From: Bacillota bacterium
Lineage (GTDB): Bacteria > Bacillota > Clostridia > Christensenellales > UMGS416
DNA length: 35,215 nucleotides
Assembly: GCA_023398815.1 (NCBI GenBank)
Contig: JAEWRW010000033.1
Span: 1 to 35,215 of the forward strand
Reading direction: 5' to 3'
The translations under genes were made by a program, and so were the position numbers. The notes below the pieces were generated by a model. The model did no database searches and was not told the DNA's origin. It saw only the letters and a program-made list of their open reading frames with translations. How positions within the stretch are numbered: position 1 is the stretch's first letter; each line of letters starts with the position of its first letter. Below, piece after piece: positions 1 to 7,693 of this stretch.

Positions 1-299
1 CAGTGGTGAGCGCCAAGCCGGTGCCGGCGACCCCGACGGGCGTTGCGGCCACACGCGTAAGCAACAGCTCCCTGAAGGTGAGCTGGAGCAAGGTGAGCGG
101 AGCCACCGGTTACCAGGTGTACCGGGCGACGAGCAGCGGCGGCACCTACACCAAGATCAAAGAGACGACGAGCCTCAGCTACACCAACACAGGCTTGACG
201 GACAACAAGACCTACTACTACAAGGTGCGGGCCTACCGCACGGTGAGCACCACCAAGGTGTATGGCGCTTACTCCGCCATCGTTTACGCCAAGCCCTGA
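1..299 (+). CDS. C-terminal part of a fibronectin type III domain protein (5' end outside window)
   Basis: The reading frame is open at the left edge of the window and stops with TGA at 297-299. The roughly 98 visible residues form one fibronectin type III (Fn3) domain. They start with a Pro/Thr-rich linker, then show the typical strands with a VSWSKVSGATGYQVYR core, a TYYYKVRAY strand and a closing strand ending in YAKP. Fn3 domains of this kind are common at the C-terminal ends of secreted or surface proteins of Clostridia, often as spacers beside catalytic or binding domains. The catalytic part, if any, lies outside the window, so the function cannot be named. A GTG at position 3 is internal to the frame and is not a credible start. 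A strong hairpin follows 18 bases after the stop. Confidence 0.85.
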   Translation, partial: VVSAKPVPATPTGVAATRVSNSSLKVSWSKVSGATGYQVYRATSSGGTYTKIKETTSLSYTNTGLTDNKTYYYKVRAYRTVSTTKVYGAYSAIVYAKP

Positions 300-317
300 G
301 CAACCAGAAACCTTGCG

Positions 318-341
318 AAGGCCCGCCAACCGGCGGGCCTT
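318..341 (+). terminator. Intrinsic-terminator-like hairpin after the Fn3 gene
   Basis: A perfect 10-bp stem (AAGGCCCGCC / GGCGGGCCTT) encloses a 4-base loop 18 bases past the stop codon. The right arm ends in TT and is followed by TCGCGCTGTT, so the U-tract is poor. It separates the Fn3 gene from the sugar operon promoter. Confidence 0.6.
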
Positions 342-393
342 CGCGCTGTTCTGCCCTGGTGTGGATCCATGCTTTTCCGGGGCGGCACCTACC

Positions 394-422
394 TTGACGC
401 CAGCCGTCCTGCTTGTTACAAT
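394..422 (+). promoter_or_regulatory. Sigma-A-type promoter of the fucosidase/sugar operon
   Basis: TTGACG (394-399) and TACAAT (417-422) are separated by exactly 17 bases. Transcription would begin near 429-432, at the left edge of the palindromic operator, about 35 bases before the repressor start codon. Confidence 0.75.
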
Positions 423-431
423 GGAGCCAGA

Positions 432-449
432 GCGCGAAACGTTTCGCGC
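432..449 (+). promoter_or_regulatory. LacI-family operator (perfect 18-bp palindrome)
   Basis: GCGCGAAACGTTTCGCGC is a perfect 9+9 palindrome with the central CG typical of LacI/GalR-family operators. It starts about 10 bases after the -10 element, so a bound repressor would block initiation. It lies between the promoter and the repressor gene, which predicts autoregulation of the whole operon. No second copy was noticed elsewhere in the window, although I did not run an exhaustive search. Confidence 0.7.
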
Positions 450-464
450 AAAGAGCGAGGTGCC

Positions 465-1478
465 ATGAACGCAACGATCAAGGACGTGGCCCGGGCGACG
501 GGGCTTTCCATCGCCACCATCTCCAAATACCTCAACGGCGGCAATGTGCGGGAGGAGAACCGCGGGCGCATTGCCCGTGCGGTGGAGGAACTGGGGTATC
601 GTGCCAACGTGGTGGCCCGGGGGCTGAAGATGAACCGCACCATGACAGTGGGAGCCCTGGTGCCAGACCTGCGCAGCGTCTTTTGCATGGCCATCCTCTC
701 CCGCCTGGAGGACGTGCTGACGGCCCGGGGCTACAGTCTGCTGGTGTGTGACTGCGGCGGCGACGCCCGGCGGGAGGGTGAGAAGCTCACCTTCCTGGCC
801 AGCCGACAGGTGGACGGCATGGTGCTGCTGCCCTCCGGCGGGGCGCTGCCGGGGCTGGCGGAGCTCACCGCCCGGGGCATCCCAGCGGTATTGGTGGATC
901 GACCATTGCCCGGCCACCGCTGCGACACCGTGCTGGTGGACAACAGCGGTGCGGCCAAGGCGGCGGTGGGGCGGCTCGTCGCCCTGGGGCACCGGCGCAT
1001 CGGCATCGTCTGCGGGCCCGACGGTGCCTTTACCGCCCGGGAGCGGTACCAGGGGTATGCCCAGGCGCTGGGGGAGGCGGGTATCTCGCTGGACGAGGCG
1101 CTGGTGGGCCGGGGCAACTATGACCTCGACAGCGGCTACCGGCTCTTTGGCGCGCTGGTGGATGGCCCTGCCCGGCCCACGGCGGTGTTTGTGACGAACT
1201 ACGAGATGACGCTGGGCGCGGTGATGGCCGCCAACGAGCGCGGCCTGCGCTTCCCCGATGACCTGTCGTTCGTGGGGTTCGATAACCTTCAGCTCTCCGC
1301 CGTGGTGAAGCCGGCCCTGACCATGGTGGCCCAGCCGATGGAGGAACTGGGCGACGCGGCGGCGGCGCTCCTCTTGCGGCGCATGGCGGGCGATGGCGAT
1401 GGTTTCCCGGCGCTCATGCGGTTGCACACGACAGTGGTGCCGGGGGCGTCCGTAGGGCCGCCAGCGGGGGAGGCATGA
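465..1478 (+). CDS. LacI/GalR-family transcriptional repressor of the sugar operon
   Basis: This 337-aa DNA-binding regulator starts at ATG 465, preceded by a GAGCGAGG ribosome binding site. An upstream in-frame ATG at 369 is rejected because it precedes the promoter. Residues 1 to about 50 form the LacI helix-turn-helix and hinge (TIKDVARATGLSIATISKYL, then VARGLK). Residues about 58-330 form a type I periplasmic-binding-protein-like effector domain, with VGALVPDL at its start and the usual FVGFDN-type strand near residue 268. The family normally represses carbohydrate genes until a sugar or sugar phosphate binds. The gene is first in an operon with kinase, dehydrogenase, reductase, fucosidase and aldolase, and the palindrome just upstream is the likely operator. 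The effector is unknown. Fucose, galactose or a derived phosphate fits the context. Confidence 0.92.
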   Translation: MNATIKDVARATGLSIATISKYLNGGNVREENRGRIARAVEELGYRANVVARGLKMNRTMTVGALVPDLRSVFCMAILSRLEDVLTARGYSLLVCDCGGDARREGEKLTFLASRQVDGMVLLPSGGALPGLAELTARGIPAVLVDRPLPGHRCDTVLVDNSGAAKAAVGRLVALGHRRIGIVCGPDGAFTARERYQGYAQALGEAGISLDEALVGRGNYDLDSGYRLFGALVDGPARPTAVFVTNYEMTLGAVMAANERGLRFPDDLSFVGFDNLQLSAVVKPALTMVAQPMEELGDAAAALLLRRMAGDGDGFPALMRLHTTVVPGASVGPPAGEA

Positions 1479-1480
1479 CG

Positions 1481-3022
1481 ATGGAGAAACTGCTCATTGG
1501 CATCGACGTGGGTACCTCAGCCTGCAAGGCGGCGGCCTTCCGCCCCGACGGCACGGCGGTCGCCCAGGCCACCGTGCCTTGGCCGGTGTACCACCCCGTG
1601 CCCGGCTGGGCCGAGCAGGACGCCGACGAGTGGTGGCAGGGTGTCTGCCAGGCGCTGCGGCAGGTGCTGGCCGCGCCGGGGGTGGCGGGGGCTGCCATCG
1701 CCGGGGTGGGGGTGGATGGCCAGAGCTGGTCGGCCATTCCGGTGGATGGGCAGGGCCGGGCGCTGGCCCGCACCCCCATCTGGATGGACACCCGCGCCGC
1801 CGACATCGCCGGAGAGATGACCGAACGTGTGGGGGCTGAGCGCATCTTTGCCACCAGTGGCAACGCGCTGGAGCCCACCTACACCACGGCGAAGATCCTG
1901 TGGTTCGCCCGGCACCGGCCCGATGTGCACCGCCAGGCCCGGTGGTACCTGCAGAGCAACGCCTTTGTGGTGCTGCGGCTGACGGGCCGTGCCACCCACG
2001 ATCTTAGCCAGGGCTATGGCGTTCATGCCTTTGATATGGCGAAAGGCACTTGGGACGACGCTCTGTGCGACGACCTTGGCCTTCCGCGGGAGAAGCTCGC
2101 AGAGCTCGTGCCCTGCCATGAGGTGGTAGGCACGGTGACGGCCTATGCGGCGGAACTCACAGGCTTGCCGGTGGGTACCCCGGTGGTGGCCGGCGGGCTG
2201 GACGCCTGCTGCGGCACACTGGGGGCCGGGGTGTGCCGCCCCGGCCAAACTCAGGAGCAGGGCGGTATGGCTGGCGGCATGAGCATTTGCCAGGACCGCC
2301 CACGGGGGCACCGACGGCTCATTCTGGGCCAGCATGTGGTGCCCGGCCAGTGGCTGCTGCAGGGCGGCACCGTGGGCGGCGGCGGGGCGCTGCGCTGGTT
2401 CCGGCAGGAGTTTGGCGCGGCGGAGGAACAACTGGCCGCCGCCGGCGGGTCGGGGGTGTTTGCCCGCATGGGTGAGGAGGCCGCAGGCGTGCCGCCGGGG
2501 GCTGGTGGGCTTCTCTTCCTGCCTTATCTGGCGGGGGAGCGCTCCCCCCTGTGGGACCGCCACGCCAAGGGCATGTTCTTTGGCCTGGGGTATGAGAAAT
2601 CCCGTGCCCACGCCATCCGCGCGGTGATGGAGGGGGTGGCCTTCGCGCTGGAGCACAACCTGCAAACGGCCTACGAGACCGGCGTGACCGTGGATGCCCT
2701 CAACGCCATGGGCGGGTCGGCCAACAGTGAGGTGTGGACGCAAATCAAGAGCGATGTGACGGGCAAGGTCATCCATGTGCCGGCGAGCGACACCGCCACC
2801 ACGCTGGGCGCGGCGCTGCTGGCGGGCGTGGGGGTGGGGGTGTACGGCGGGTTTGAGGAAGCCGTCGCCCGCACCGTGCGCATTGCCCGCACCCACACGC
2901 CGGACGGGGGCAGACACGCCCTCTACGGGCGGTATTGGGAGCTGTACCGGGAGCTTTACGAGCGAACCCATGACCTGATGGCGCGGCTGGACGCCGTGAC
3001 CGGGGAGGAGGAACCCACATGA
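1481..3022 (+). CDS. FGGY-family carbohydrate kinase (xylulokinase-like)
   Basis: This 513-aa ATP-dependent sugar or polyol kinase belongs to the FGGY family (usual length 480-520). ATG 1481 is preferred over ATG 1475 because GGGGGAGG at 1466-1473 stands 7 bases before 1481 but only 1 base before 1475. The N-terminal phosphate-binding loop is GIDVGTSACK. The WMDTRA segment follows, then GGLDACCGTLGAG with Asp241 as the probable catalytic base, and the C-terminal ATPase half contains FLPYLAGERSP and AMGGSANSEVW. The GERSP signature is shared with xylulokinases, but FGGY substrates (xylulose, fuculose, rhamnulose, polyols) cannot be assigned from these motifs. The gene begins 3 bases after the repressor stop and overlaps the next gene by ATGA, implying translational coupling. 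In context the substrate is probably a ketose or alditol derived from fucose or galactose. Confidence 0.88.
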   Translation: MEKLLIGIDVGTSACKAAAFRPDGTAVAQATVPWPVYHPVPGWAEQDADEWWQGVCQALRQVLAAPGVAGAAIAGVGVDGQSWSAIPVDGQGRALARTPIWMDTRAADIAGEMTERVGAERIFATSGNALEPTYTTAKILWFARHRPDVHRQARWYLQSNAFVVLRLTGRATHDLSQGYGVHAFDMAKGTWDDALCDDLGLPREKLAELVPCHEVVGTVTAYAAELTGLPVGTPVVAGGLDACCGTLGAGVCRPGQTQEQGGMAGGMSICQDRPRGHRRLILGQHVVPGQWLLQGGTVGGGGALRWFRQEFGAAEEQLAAAGGSGVFARMGEEAAGVPPGAGGLLFLPYLAGERSPLWDRHAKGMFFGLGYEKSRAHAIRAVMEGVAFALEHNLQTAYETGVTVDALNAMGGSANSEVWTQIKSDVTGKVIHVPASDTATTLGAALLAGVGVGVYGGFEEAVARTVRIARTHTPDGGRHALYGRYWELYRELYERTHDLMARLDAVTGEEEPT

Positions 3023-4071
3023 AGGCAGCGGTGCTGCATGCCAACGAAGACCTGCGTTGGGAGGAATTCCCCACGCCTGTGCTGGAGCCGGGGGAGGTGC
3101 TCATCCGTGTGCGCGCCACCGGCATCTGCGGGTCCGATGTGCCCCGGGTGCTGCACCACGGCGCGCATTATTACCCCATCGTGCTGGGGCACGAGTTTGC
3201 GGGCGAGGTGGCCCAGGTGGGCGCGGGCGTTGCCAACGTGGCCCCCGGTGACCGGGTGACCGCCGCGCCGCTTGTGCCCTGCCACGCCTGTGCGGACTGC
3301 CAGCGTGGCGACTACGCCCTCTGCCGGCATTACAGCTTCATCGGCTCCCGCGTGCCGGGCAGTTTTGCGGAGTGTGTCAAGGCCCCGGCCCGCAACGTCG
3401 TACCTTTCGATGAGGGGGTCAGCTTTGAGCAGGCCGCGTTCTTTGAACCCTCTACCGTGGCGCTGCACGGCCTCATGCGCGTGGGGTACCGCGGGGGGGA
3501 GGACGTGGCCATCCTGGGCGGGGGCACCATCGGGCTCTTCACCGCCCAGTGGGCACGCATCTTTGGCGCGCGGCGGGTCGTGGTGTTTGACCTCGACAAC
3601 AACCGGCTGGCGCTGGCCCGCCGCTTGGGAGCCGACGCCACCGTCAACACCACTGACGAAGGTTTCCGGGAGGCCGCGCTGGAACTGACCGGCGGCCGGG
3701 GCTTCGGCTTCGTGTATGAGACAGCCGGGGCCGCGGCGACGATGGCTCTGGCCTTTGAACTGGCGGCCAACAAGGCGGGGGTGTGCTTCATCGGCACGCC
3801 GACGCGCGACCTGACGCTGGCACCCAAGCAGCTGGAACTGATGCTGCGTAAGGAATTCACCCTGACCGGCTCGTGGATGAGCTACAGTGCGCCCTTCCCG
3901 GGGCGGGAGTGGGAGCTGACGGCCCACTGTTTCGGCAATGGCTCGCTGCGCTTCGACGAGGGGCTCATCTTCCGGCGGCTGCCTCTGGCTCGCATTGCCG
4001 AGGGGTTCGCGCTCTACCAAACCCCTGGCGCAGTCAAAGGGAAGATCATGCTGGTGAATGACCAAGGCTGA
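3019..4071 (+). CDS. Zinc-dependent medium-chain dehydrogenase, galactitol-1-phosphate 5-dehydrogenase (GatD)-like
   Basis: A 350-aa zinc MDR dehydrogenase that oxidises a polyol or polyol phosphate to a ketose with NAD(P)+. Catalytic zinc ligands are visible as Cys37 (GICGSD), His58-Glu59 (GHEF) and Glu143 (FFEPSTVALHG). Structural zinc cysteines are at 88, 91, 94 and 102, and the Rossmann motif GGGTIG is at 167-172. Several segments closely recall E. coli GatD: GSDxPR with GAHYYPI before GHEF, FIGSR with a following FAE, and LRKEFTLTGSWMSYS near the C-terminus. GatD converts galactitol 1-phosphate to D-tagatose 6-phosphate. The start overlaps the kinase stop (ATGA). An L-fucitol, galactitol or sorbitol dehydrogenase role remains possible. 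The resemblance is from memory, not an alignment. Confidence 0.85.
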   Translation: MKAAVLHANEDLRWEEFPTPVLEPGEVLIRVRATGICGSDVPRVLHHGAHYYPIVLGHEFAGEVAQVGAGVANVAPGDRVTAAPLVPCHACADCQRGDYALCRHYSFIGSRVPGSFAECVKAPARNVVPFDEGVSFEQAAFFEPSTVALHGLMRVGYRGGEDVAILGGGTIGLFTAQWARIFGARRVVVFDLDNNRLALARRLGADATVNTTDEGFREAALELTGGRGFGFVYETAGAAATMALAFELAANKAGVCFIGTPTRDLTLAPKQLELMLRKEFTLTGSWMSYSAPFPGREWELTAHCFGNGSLRFDEGLIFRRLPLARIAEGFALYQTPGAVKGKIMLVNDQG

Positions 4072-4091
4072 CGATGCAAGGAGACGAAACG

Positions 4092-5123
4092 ATGGATGTG
4101 AACGAACGCATTGACCCCACCCGGGTGCCCCGCAGGGTGCTGCGCGGGGGCGACAGCTTGCCGGCCATGGGGCTAGGCACCTTCGGCTCCGACCGTTACA
4201 CCGGGGCGGAAGTGGCCGCCGCCGTGGAGGGAGCCATTGGCGCGGGCTACCGCCTCATCGATTGCGCGGCGGTCTATGGCAACGAGGCACTGGTGGGCGA
4301 CGCCCTGCGGCGAGCGATGGCATCCGGCGTGCGGCGGGAGGAGCTCTTTATCACCTCCAAGGTGTGGAACGACCGGCATGCCAAGGGCGACGTGCTGCTC
4401 TCCTGCGCCCAGTCGCTCAAGGACCTGGAGCTGGAGTACCTTGACTTATACTTCGTACACTGGCCGTTCCCCAATTTCCACCCCGTGGGTGCCCCGCCGG
4501 ACTACCACAACCCCGATGCCAAACCCTACCTGCACGAGCGGTACCTGGAAACGTGGTACCAGATGGAGCAGCTGGTGCGCCGGGGGCTGGTGCGGCACAT
4601 CGGCACCTCCAACATGACGATCCCCAAGCTTGAAGGGCTGCTGCGCGATTGCCGCATCCCGCCCTCGGCCAACGAGATGGAGCTGCATCCCTGTTTCCAG
4701 CAGCCGGCGCTCTTTGCGTATTGCACACAGCGCAACATCCTGCCCATTGGCTACTGCCCCATCGGGTCGCCCAGCCGCCCCGAGCGGGACCGCACCGCCG
4801 ACGATGCGGCCGACACCGATGACCCGGTTGTGGTGCGCATCGCCCGCGCTCACGGCGTCCACCCGGCGGTCGTGTGCCTGAAGTGGGCGGTGCAGCGCGG
4901 GCAGGTGCCCATTCCCTTCGCCACCAAGGCGGCGCAGTACACCGCCAACCTGCGCGCCGTAACCGAAGACCCGCTGACCGGGGACGAGATGGCCGCGCTC
5001 GCCACCGTGGATTGCAACTGCCGGCTCATCAAGGGCCAGGTGTTCCTGTGGGATGGCGCGACCGACTGGCACGACCTGTGGGACGAGGACGGCACCATTG
5101 CCGGAATGGAGGAAAGACGATGA
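4092..5123 (+). CDS. Aldo-keto reductase (aldose/ketose reductase type)
   Basis: A 343-aa NADPH-dependent aldo-keto reductase with a TIM-barrel fold. The start at ATG 4092 is chosen because AAGGAG at 4078-4083 stands 8 bases upstream. ATG 4074 lies before that site. The complete catalytic tetrad is visible: Asp57 and Tyr62 in DCAAVYGNE, Lys90 in TSKVW, His123 in VHWPF. The substrate-binding GTSN segment and the C-terminal cofactor segment are also present. Members reduce free aldoses to alditols (xylose or aldose reductase) or various aldehydes. The gene lies between a GatD-like polyol dehydrogenase and an alpha-fucosidase, which suggests reduction of a released hexose such as L-fucose or galactose to its alditol. 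It overlaps the fucosidase by ATGA. Confidence 0.88.
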   Translation: MDVNERIDPTRVPRRVLRGGDSLPAMGLGTFGSDRYTGAEVAAAVEGAIGAGYRLIDCAAVYGNEALVGDALRRAMASGVRREELFITSKVWNDRHAKGDVLLSCAQSLKDLELEYLDLYFVHWPFPNFHPVGAPPDYHNPDAKPYLHERYLETWYQMEQLVRRGLVRHIGTSNMTIPKLEGLLRDCRIPPSANEMELHPCFQQPALFAYCTQRNILPIGYCPIGSPSRPERDRTADDAADTDDPVVVRIARAHGVHPAVVCLKWAVQRGQVPIPFATKAAQYTANLRAVTEDPLTGDEMAALATVDCNCRLIKGQVFLWDGATDWHDLWDEDGTIAGMEERR

Positions 5124-6580
5124 ACGAGAAGCTGGACATTTGCCAAGGCCCTTTTGCGCCGACGGTGGAAAGCCTGCGCACCTTCGAGTGCCCGGACTGG
5201 TTCCGGGACGCCAAATTTGGTATCTGGAGCCACTGGGGCCCCCAGTCGGTGCCCATGTATGGCGACTGGTACGCCCGCCGAATGTATCTGGAGGGATCTG
5301 ACCAGTACCTCTACCATTGGCGCACCTACGGCCACCCGTCGAAGTTTGGCTACAAGGATCTCATCCCCCTGTGGAAGGCTGAGCGCTTTGACCCGGCGGA
5401 ACTCATGGATCTCTACGCCAAGGCCGGGGCGCGGTACTTTGTGGCTCAGGCCATGCACCACGACAACTTTGACAACTTCGACTCGGCCCACAACCCGTGG
5501 AATTCCACCAAGATCGGCCCCATGCGGGACATTTGCGCCCTGTGGAAGGCCGAGGCCGCCCGCCACGGCTTGCCCTTTGGCCTGTCAGAGCACCTTGGCG
5601 CGTCCTACACGTGGATGAGCGCTTCTCACGGCTGTGATAAGAACGGCCCCTACGCCGGGGTGCCCTATGACGGGGCCGACCCGGCCAACCAGAGCCTCTA
5701 CCGCGACAACGACAGCGAACTCTTGGAATCCCCCAATGGCTGGCAGTGGTACACCCGCAACCCCAAGTACCACATGGATTGGTTCCGGCGCATCCGGGAT
5801 GTCATCGATAAGCTCCAGCCTGACCTGCTTTACTCCGACGGCGAGGTGCCCTTTGGCTCGGTGGGGTATGCCATGGTGGCCCACCTCTACAACACCAGTG
5901 CCGCCCGCCACGGGGGCTGCAACCAAGCCGTGTACAACCTGAAGCAACACGATGTGCAGAACCACACCGAAGGCGTGGCGGAGATTGGCGTGCTGGACAT
6001 TGAGCGTGGCCTCTCGGCCGAGCCGCTTCCGCGCCCCTGGCAGGACGACACCAGTATCGGCGACTGGTTCTACAATGTGCGGGACGTCTACAAGACCGCC
6101 GACGACGTGGCTGACACGCTGGTGGACATCGTTTCGAAGAACGGCAACCTGCTGCTGAACGTCACCCAGAAGCCCGATGGCACCATCGATGACGAGGCGC
6201 GCCATACGCTCAATCGTCTGGCCGCTTGGATGGAGGCAAATGGCGAGGGCATCCACGGCACCCGCCCTTACCGCCGGCACAAGGAAGGCAAGAGCGAGCT
6301 GGCCGGGGGTTCCTTCCAGGAGGGCAAGGCCGCCTGGCTGCCGTCGGACTACCGCTTCACCTGCAAGGGCGACGCGGTTTACGCCTTCCAAATGCGCCCG
6401 GGGCAGGCCGATCACGCCGTCATCGAGACGCTGGGGAGGCTCTGTGAGAGGGAAGTAACTGCGGTGACCGCATCGGGCCGACCCGCCGCCTTCACCCAGA
6501 AGGACGGTGCCTTGCTGGTGGAGTTGCCCACCGGGCTCGACCGCACCATGCCGGTGTGCCTCAAAGCCACGCTCAAATAG
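5120..6580 (+). CDS. GH29 alpha-L-fucosidase, cytoplasmic
   Basis: A 486-aa glycoside hydrolase family 29 enzyme that releases alpha-linked L-fucose by retaining hydrolysis. The start at ATG 5120 follows GGAGGA by 6 bases and overlaps the previous stop. Family signatures are clear: KFGIWSHWGPQSVP with YGDWYARRMY (residues 32-56), YGHPSKFGYKD (70-80), and HHDNFDNFDS with NPWNS (113-130). LLYSDGEVPFG contains the predicted nucleophile Asp240. The length matches the catalytic domain plus a small C-terminal beta-sandwich. There is no signal peptide or membrane segment, so it should act on imported fucosylated oligosaccharides. No transporter is present in the operon. Fucose released here is the most likely entry sugar for the neighbouring reductase, dehydrogenase, kinase and aldolase. 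Confidence 0.93.
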   Translation: MNEKLDICQGPFAPTVESLRTFECPDWFRDAKFGIWSHWGPQSVPMYGDWYARRMYLEGSDQYLYHWRTYGHPSKFGYKDLIPLWKAERFDPAELMDLYAKAGARYFVAQAMHHDNFDNFDSAHNPWNSTKIGPMRDICALWKAEAARHGLPFGLSEHLGASYTWMSASHGCDKNGPYAGVPYDGADPANQSLYRDNDSELLESPNGWQWYTRNPKYHMDWFRRIRDVIDKLQPDLLYSDGEVPFGSVGYAMVAHLYNTSAARHGGCNQAVYNLKQHDVQNHTEGVAEIGVLDIERGLSAEPLPRPWQDDTSIGDWFYNVRDVYKTADDVADTLVDIVSKNGNLLLNVTQKPDGTIDDEARHTLNRLAAWMEANGEGIHGTRPYRRHKEGKSELAGGSFQEGKAAWLPSDYRFTCKGDAVYAFQMRPGQADHAVIETLGRLCEREVTAVTASGRPAAFTQKDGALLVELPTGLDRTMPVCLKATLK

Positions 6581-6590
6581 GAGGTTCGTC

Positions 6591-7439
6591 ATGCCGTACG
6601 TCAACACCAAGGAAATGCTGCTCCAGGCTCAGGCTGGGGGCTACGCCGTCGGTTCCTTCAACATTGAGAACATGGAGATGGCCCAGGCCGTGGTGGCCGC
6701 TGCCGAGGCCGAGCGTTCCCCAGTCATCCTGGCCACCACGTCGTCCACGGCCAAGTATGCGCCGCCGGCGGTGTTCCACGCCATTGTGCGCACGCTGGCC
6801 AGCGCGGCCACGGTGCCGGTAGCCCTGCACCTCGACCACGGCAGCGGGTACGATGCCGTGGCGGACGCGTTGACCGCCGGGTACTCCACCGTGATGATCG
6901 ACGCATCCAAGCTGCCCTTCGATGAGAATGTCGCGCTGACGGCCCGGTGTGTGGCCGGCGCGCGGGGCTACGGCGTGCCGGTGGAGGCTGAACTCGGGAA
7001 GGTCGGCGGCAAGGAGGACGACCACAACGTGGACGACCCCGGTTACACCGACCCGGACGAGGCCTGCGCCTTTGCGGCTGCCACCGGCATCGACTCCCTG
7101 GCTGTGGCCATCGGCACGGCTCACGGTGTGTACAAGGCTGAGCCACGGCTCGATCTTGAGCGCCTCTCGGCCATCCGTGCGGTCGTCGATGTGCCGCTGG
7201 TGCTGCACGGTACCTCCGGCGTGCCCGACGACGCTGTGCGGGAGTGCGTGCGCCGCGGCATGTGCAAGGTCAACTACGCCACCGAGCTGCGGCAGGTGTT
7301 CACGGCGGCCCTGCGCGTGGCCCTGGCGGCGGACGCCACCGGTTTTGACCCCAAGCCATTCCTCAAGCCTGCGCGGGAGGCCGTGACCGCCCTTGTGCGC
7401 CACCACATGGCCATGCTGGGCAGCACGGGGCGGGCATAA
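6591..7439 (+). CDS. Class II (zinc) ketose-bisphosphate aldolase, GatY/KbaY-like
   Basis: A 282-aa class II aldolase of the fructose/tagatose-bisphosphate aldolase family. The start at ATG 6591 follows AGGAGG, which itself overlaps the fucosidase stop codon. Visible active-site residues are Asp82 and His83 in LHLDHG, Glu134 in VEAELG, His178 in GTAHGVY and His206 in LHGTSG. Together these give the catalytic acid and the zinc ligands. The length (about 280 aa) and the GTAHGVY/LHGTSGVP pattern fit the tagatose-bisphosphate GatY/KbaY branch. The reaction is reversible cleavage of a ketose 1,6-bisphosphate into DHAP and glyceraldehyde 3-phosphate. It is the last gene of the operon and ends the proposed catabolic route. 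Whether it accepts a 6-deoxy-ketose phosphate is unknown. Confidence 0.9.
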   Translation: MPYVNTKEMLLQAQAGGYAVGSFNIENMEMAQAVVAAAEAERSPVILATTSSTAKYAPPAVFHAIVRTLASAATVPVALHLDHGSGYDAVADALTAGYSTVMIDASKLPFDENVALTARCVAGARGYGVPVEAELGKVGGKEDDHNVDDPGYTDPDEACAFAAATGIDSLAVAIGTAHGVYKAEPRLDLERLSAIRAVVDVPLVLHGTSGVPDDAVRECVRRGMCKVNYATELRQVFTAALRVALAADATGFDPKPFLKPAREAVTALVRHHMAMLGSTGRA

Positions 7440-7454
7440 CCCTCGGGGAGGTAG

Positions 7455-7473
7455 GTTGGGGGTTGCACCCAAC
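7455..7473 (+). terminator. Weak hairpin after the sugar operon
   Basis: GTTGGG and CCCAAC pair around a 7-base loop 16 bases after the aldolase stop. No U-tract follows, so termination is uncertain. The rest of the 254-base gap up to 7694 shows no gene, and I could not identify a convincing promoter for the lipoprotein. Confidence 0.25.
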
Positions 7474-7693
7474 TCTGAATTTGTGCAAAATGGAGAAGAG
7501 GCAGAGTGACCGGTTACGGCCGTTGCAGCTCATTGCCTGATCAGCGAAAATGGTGGCGGATGGCCCAATCGGGAGCAAAGGTGGTGTGTGCTCGGTAAAG
7601 ACTGCGCGGCAAAACCTGTGACACAGGAGGTAGAACGTAGGCCGACGATCCTCAACATTGCCCGACGTATGAACACATGGGGAGGAGACAGAC

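Noticed and set aside
369..464. Upstream in-frame start at 369 for the LacI regulator
   Set aside because: It would precede the promoter and the operator. ATG 465 has a ribosome binding site and gives the standard LacI N-terminus.
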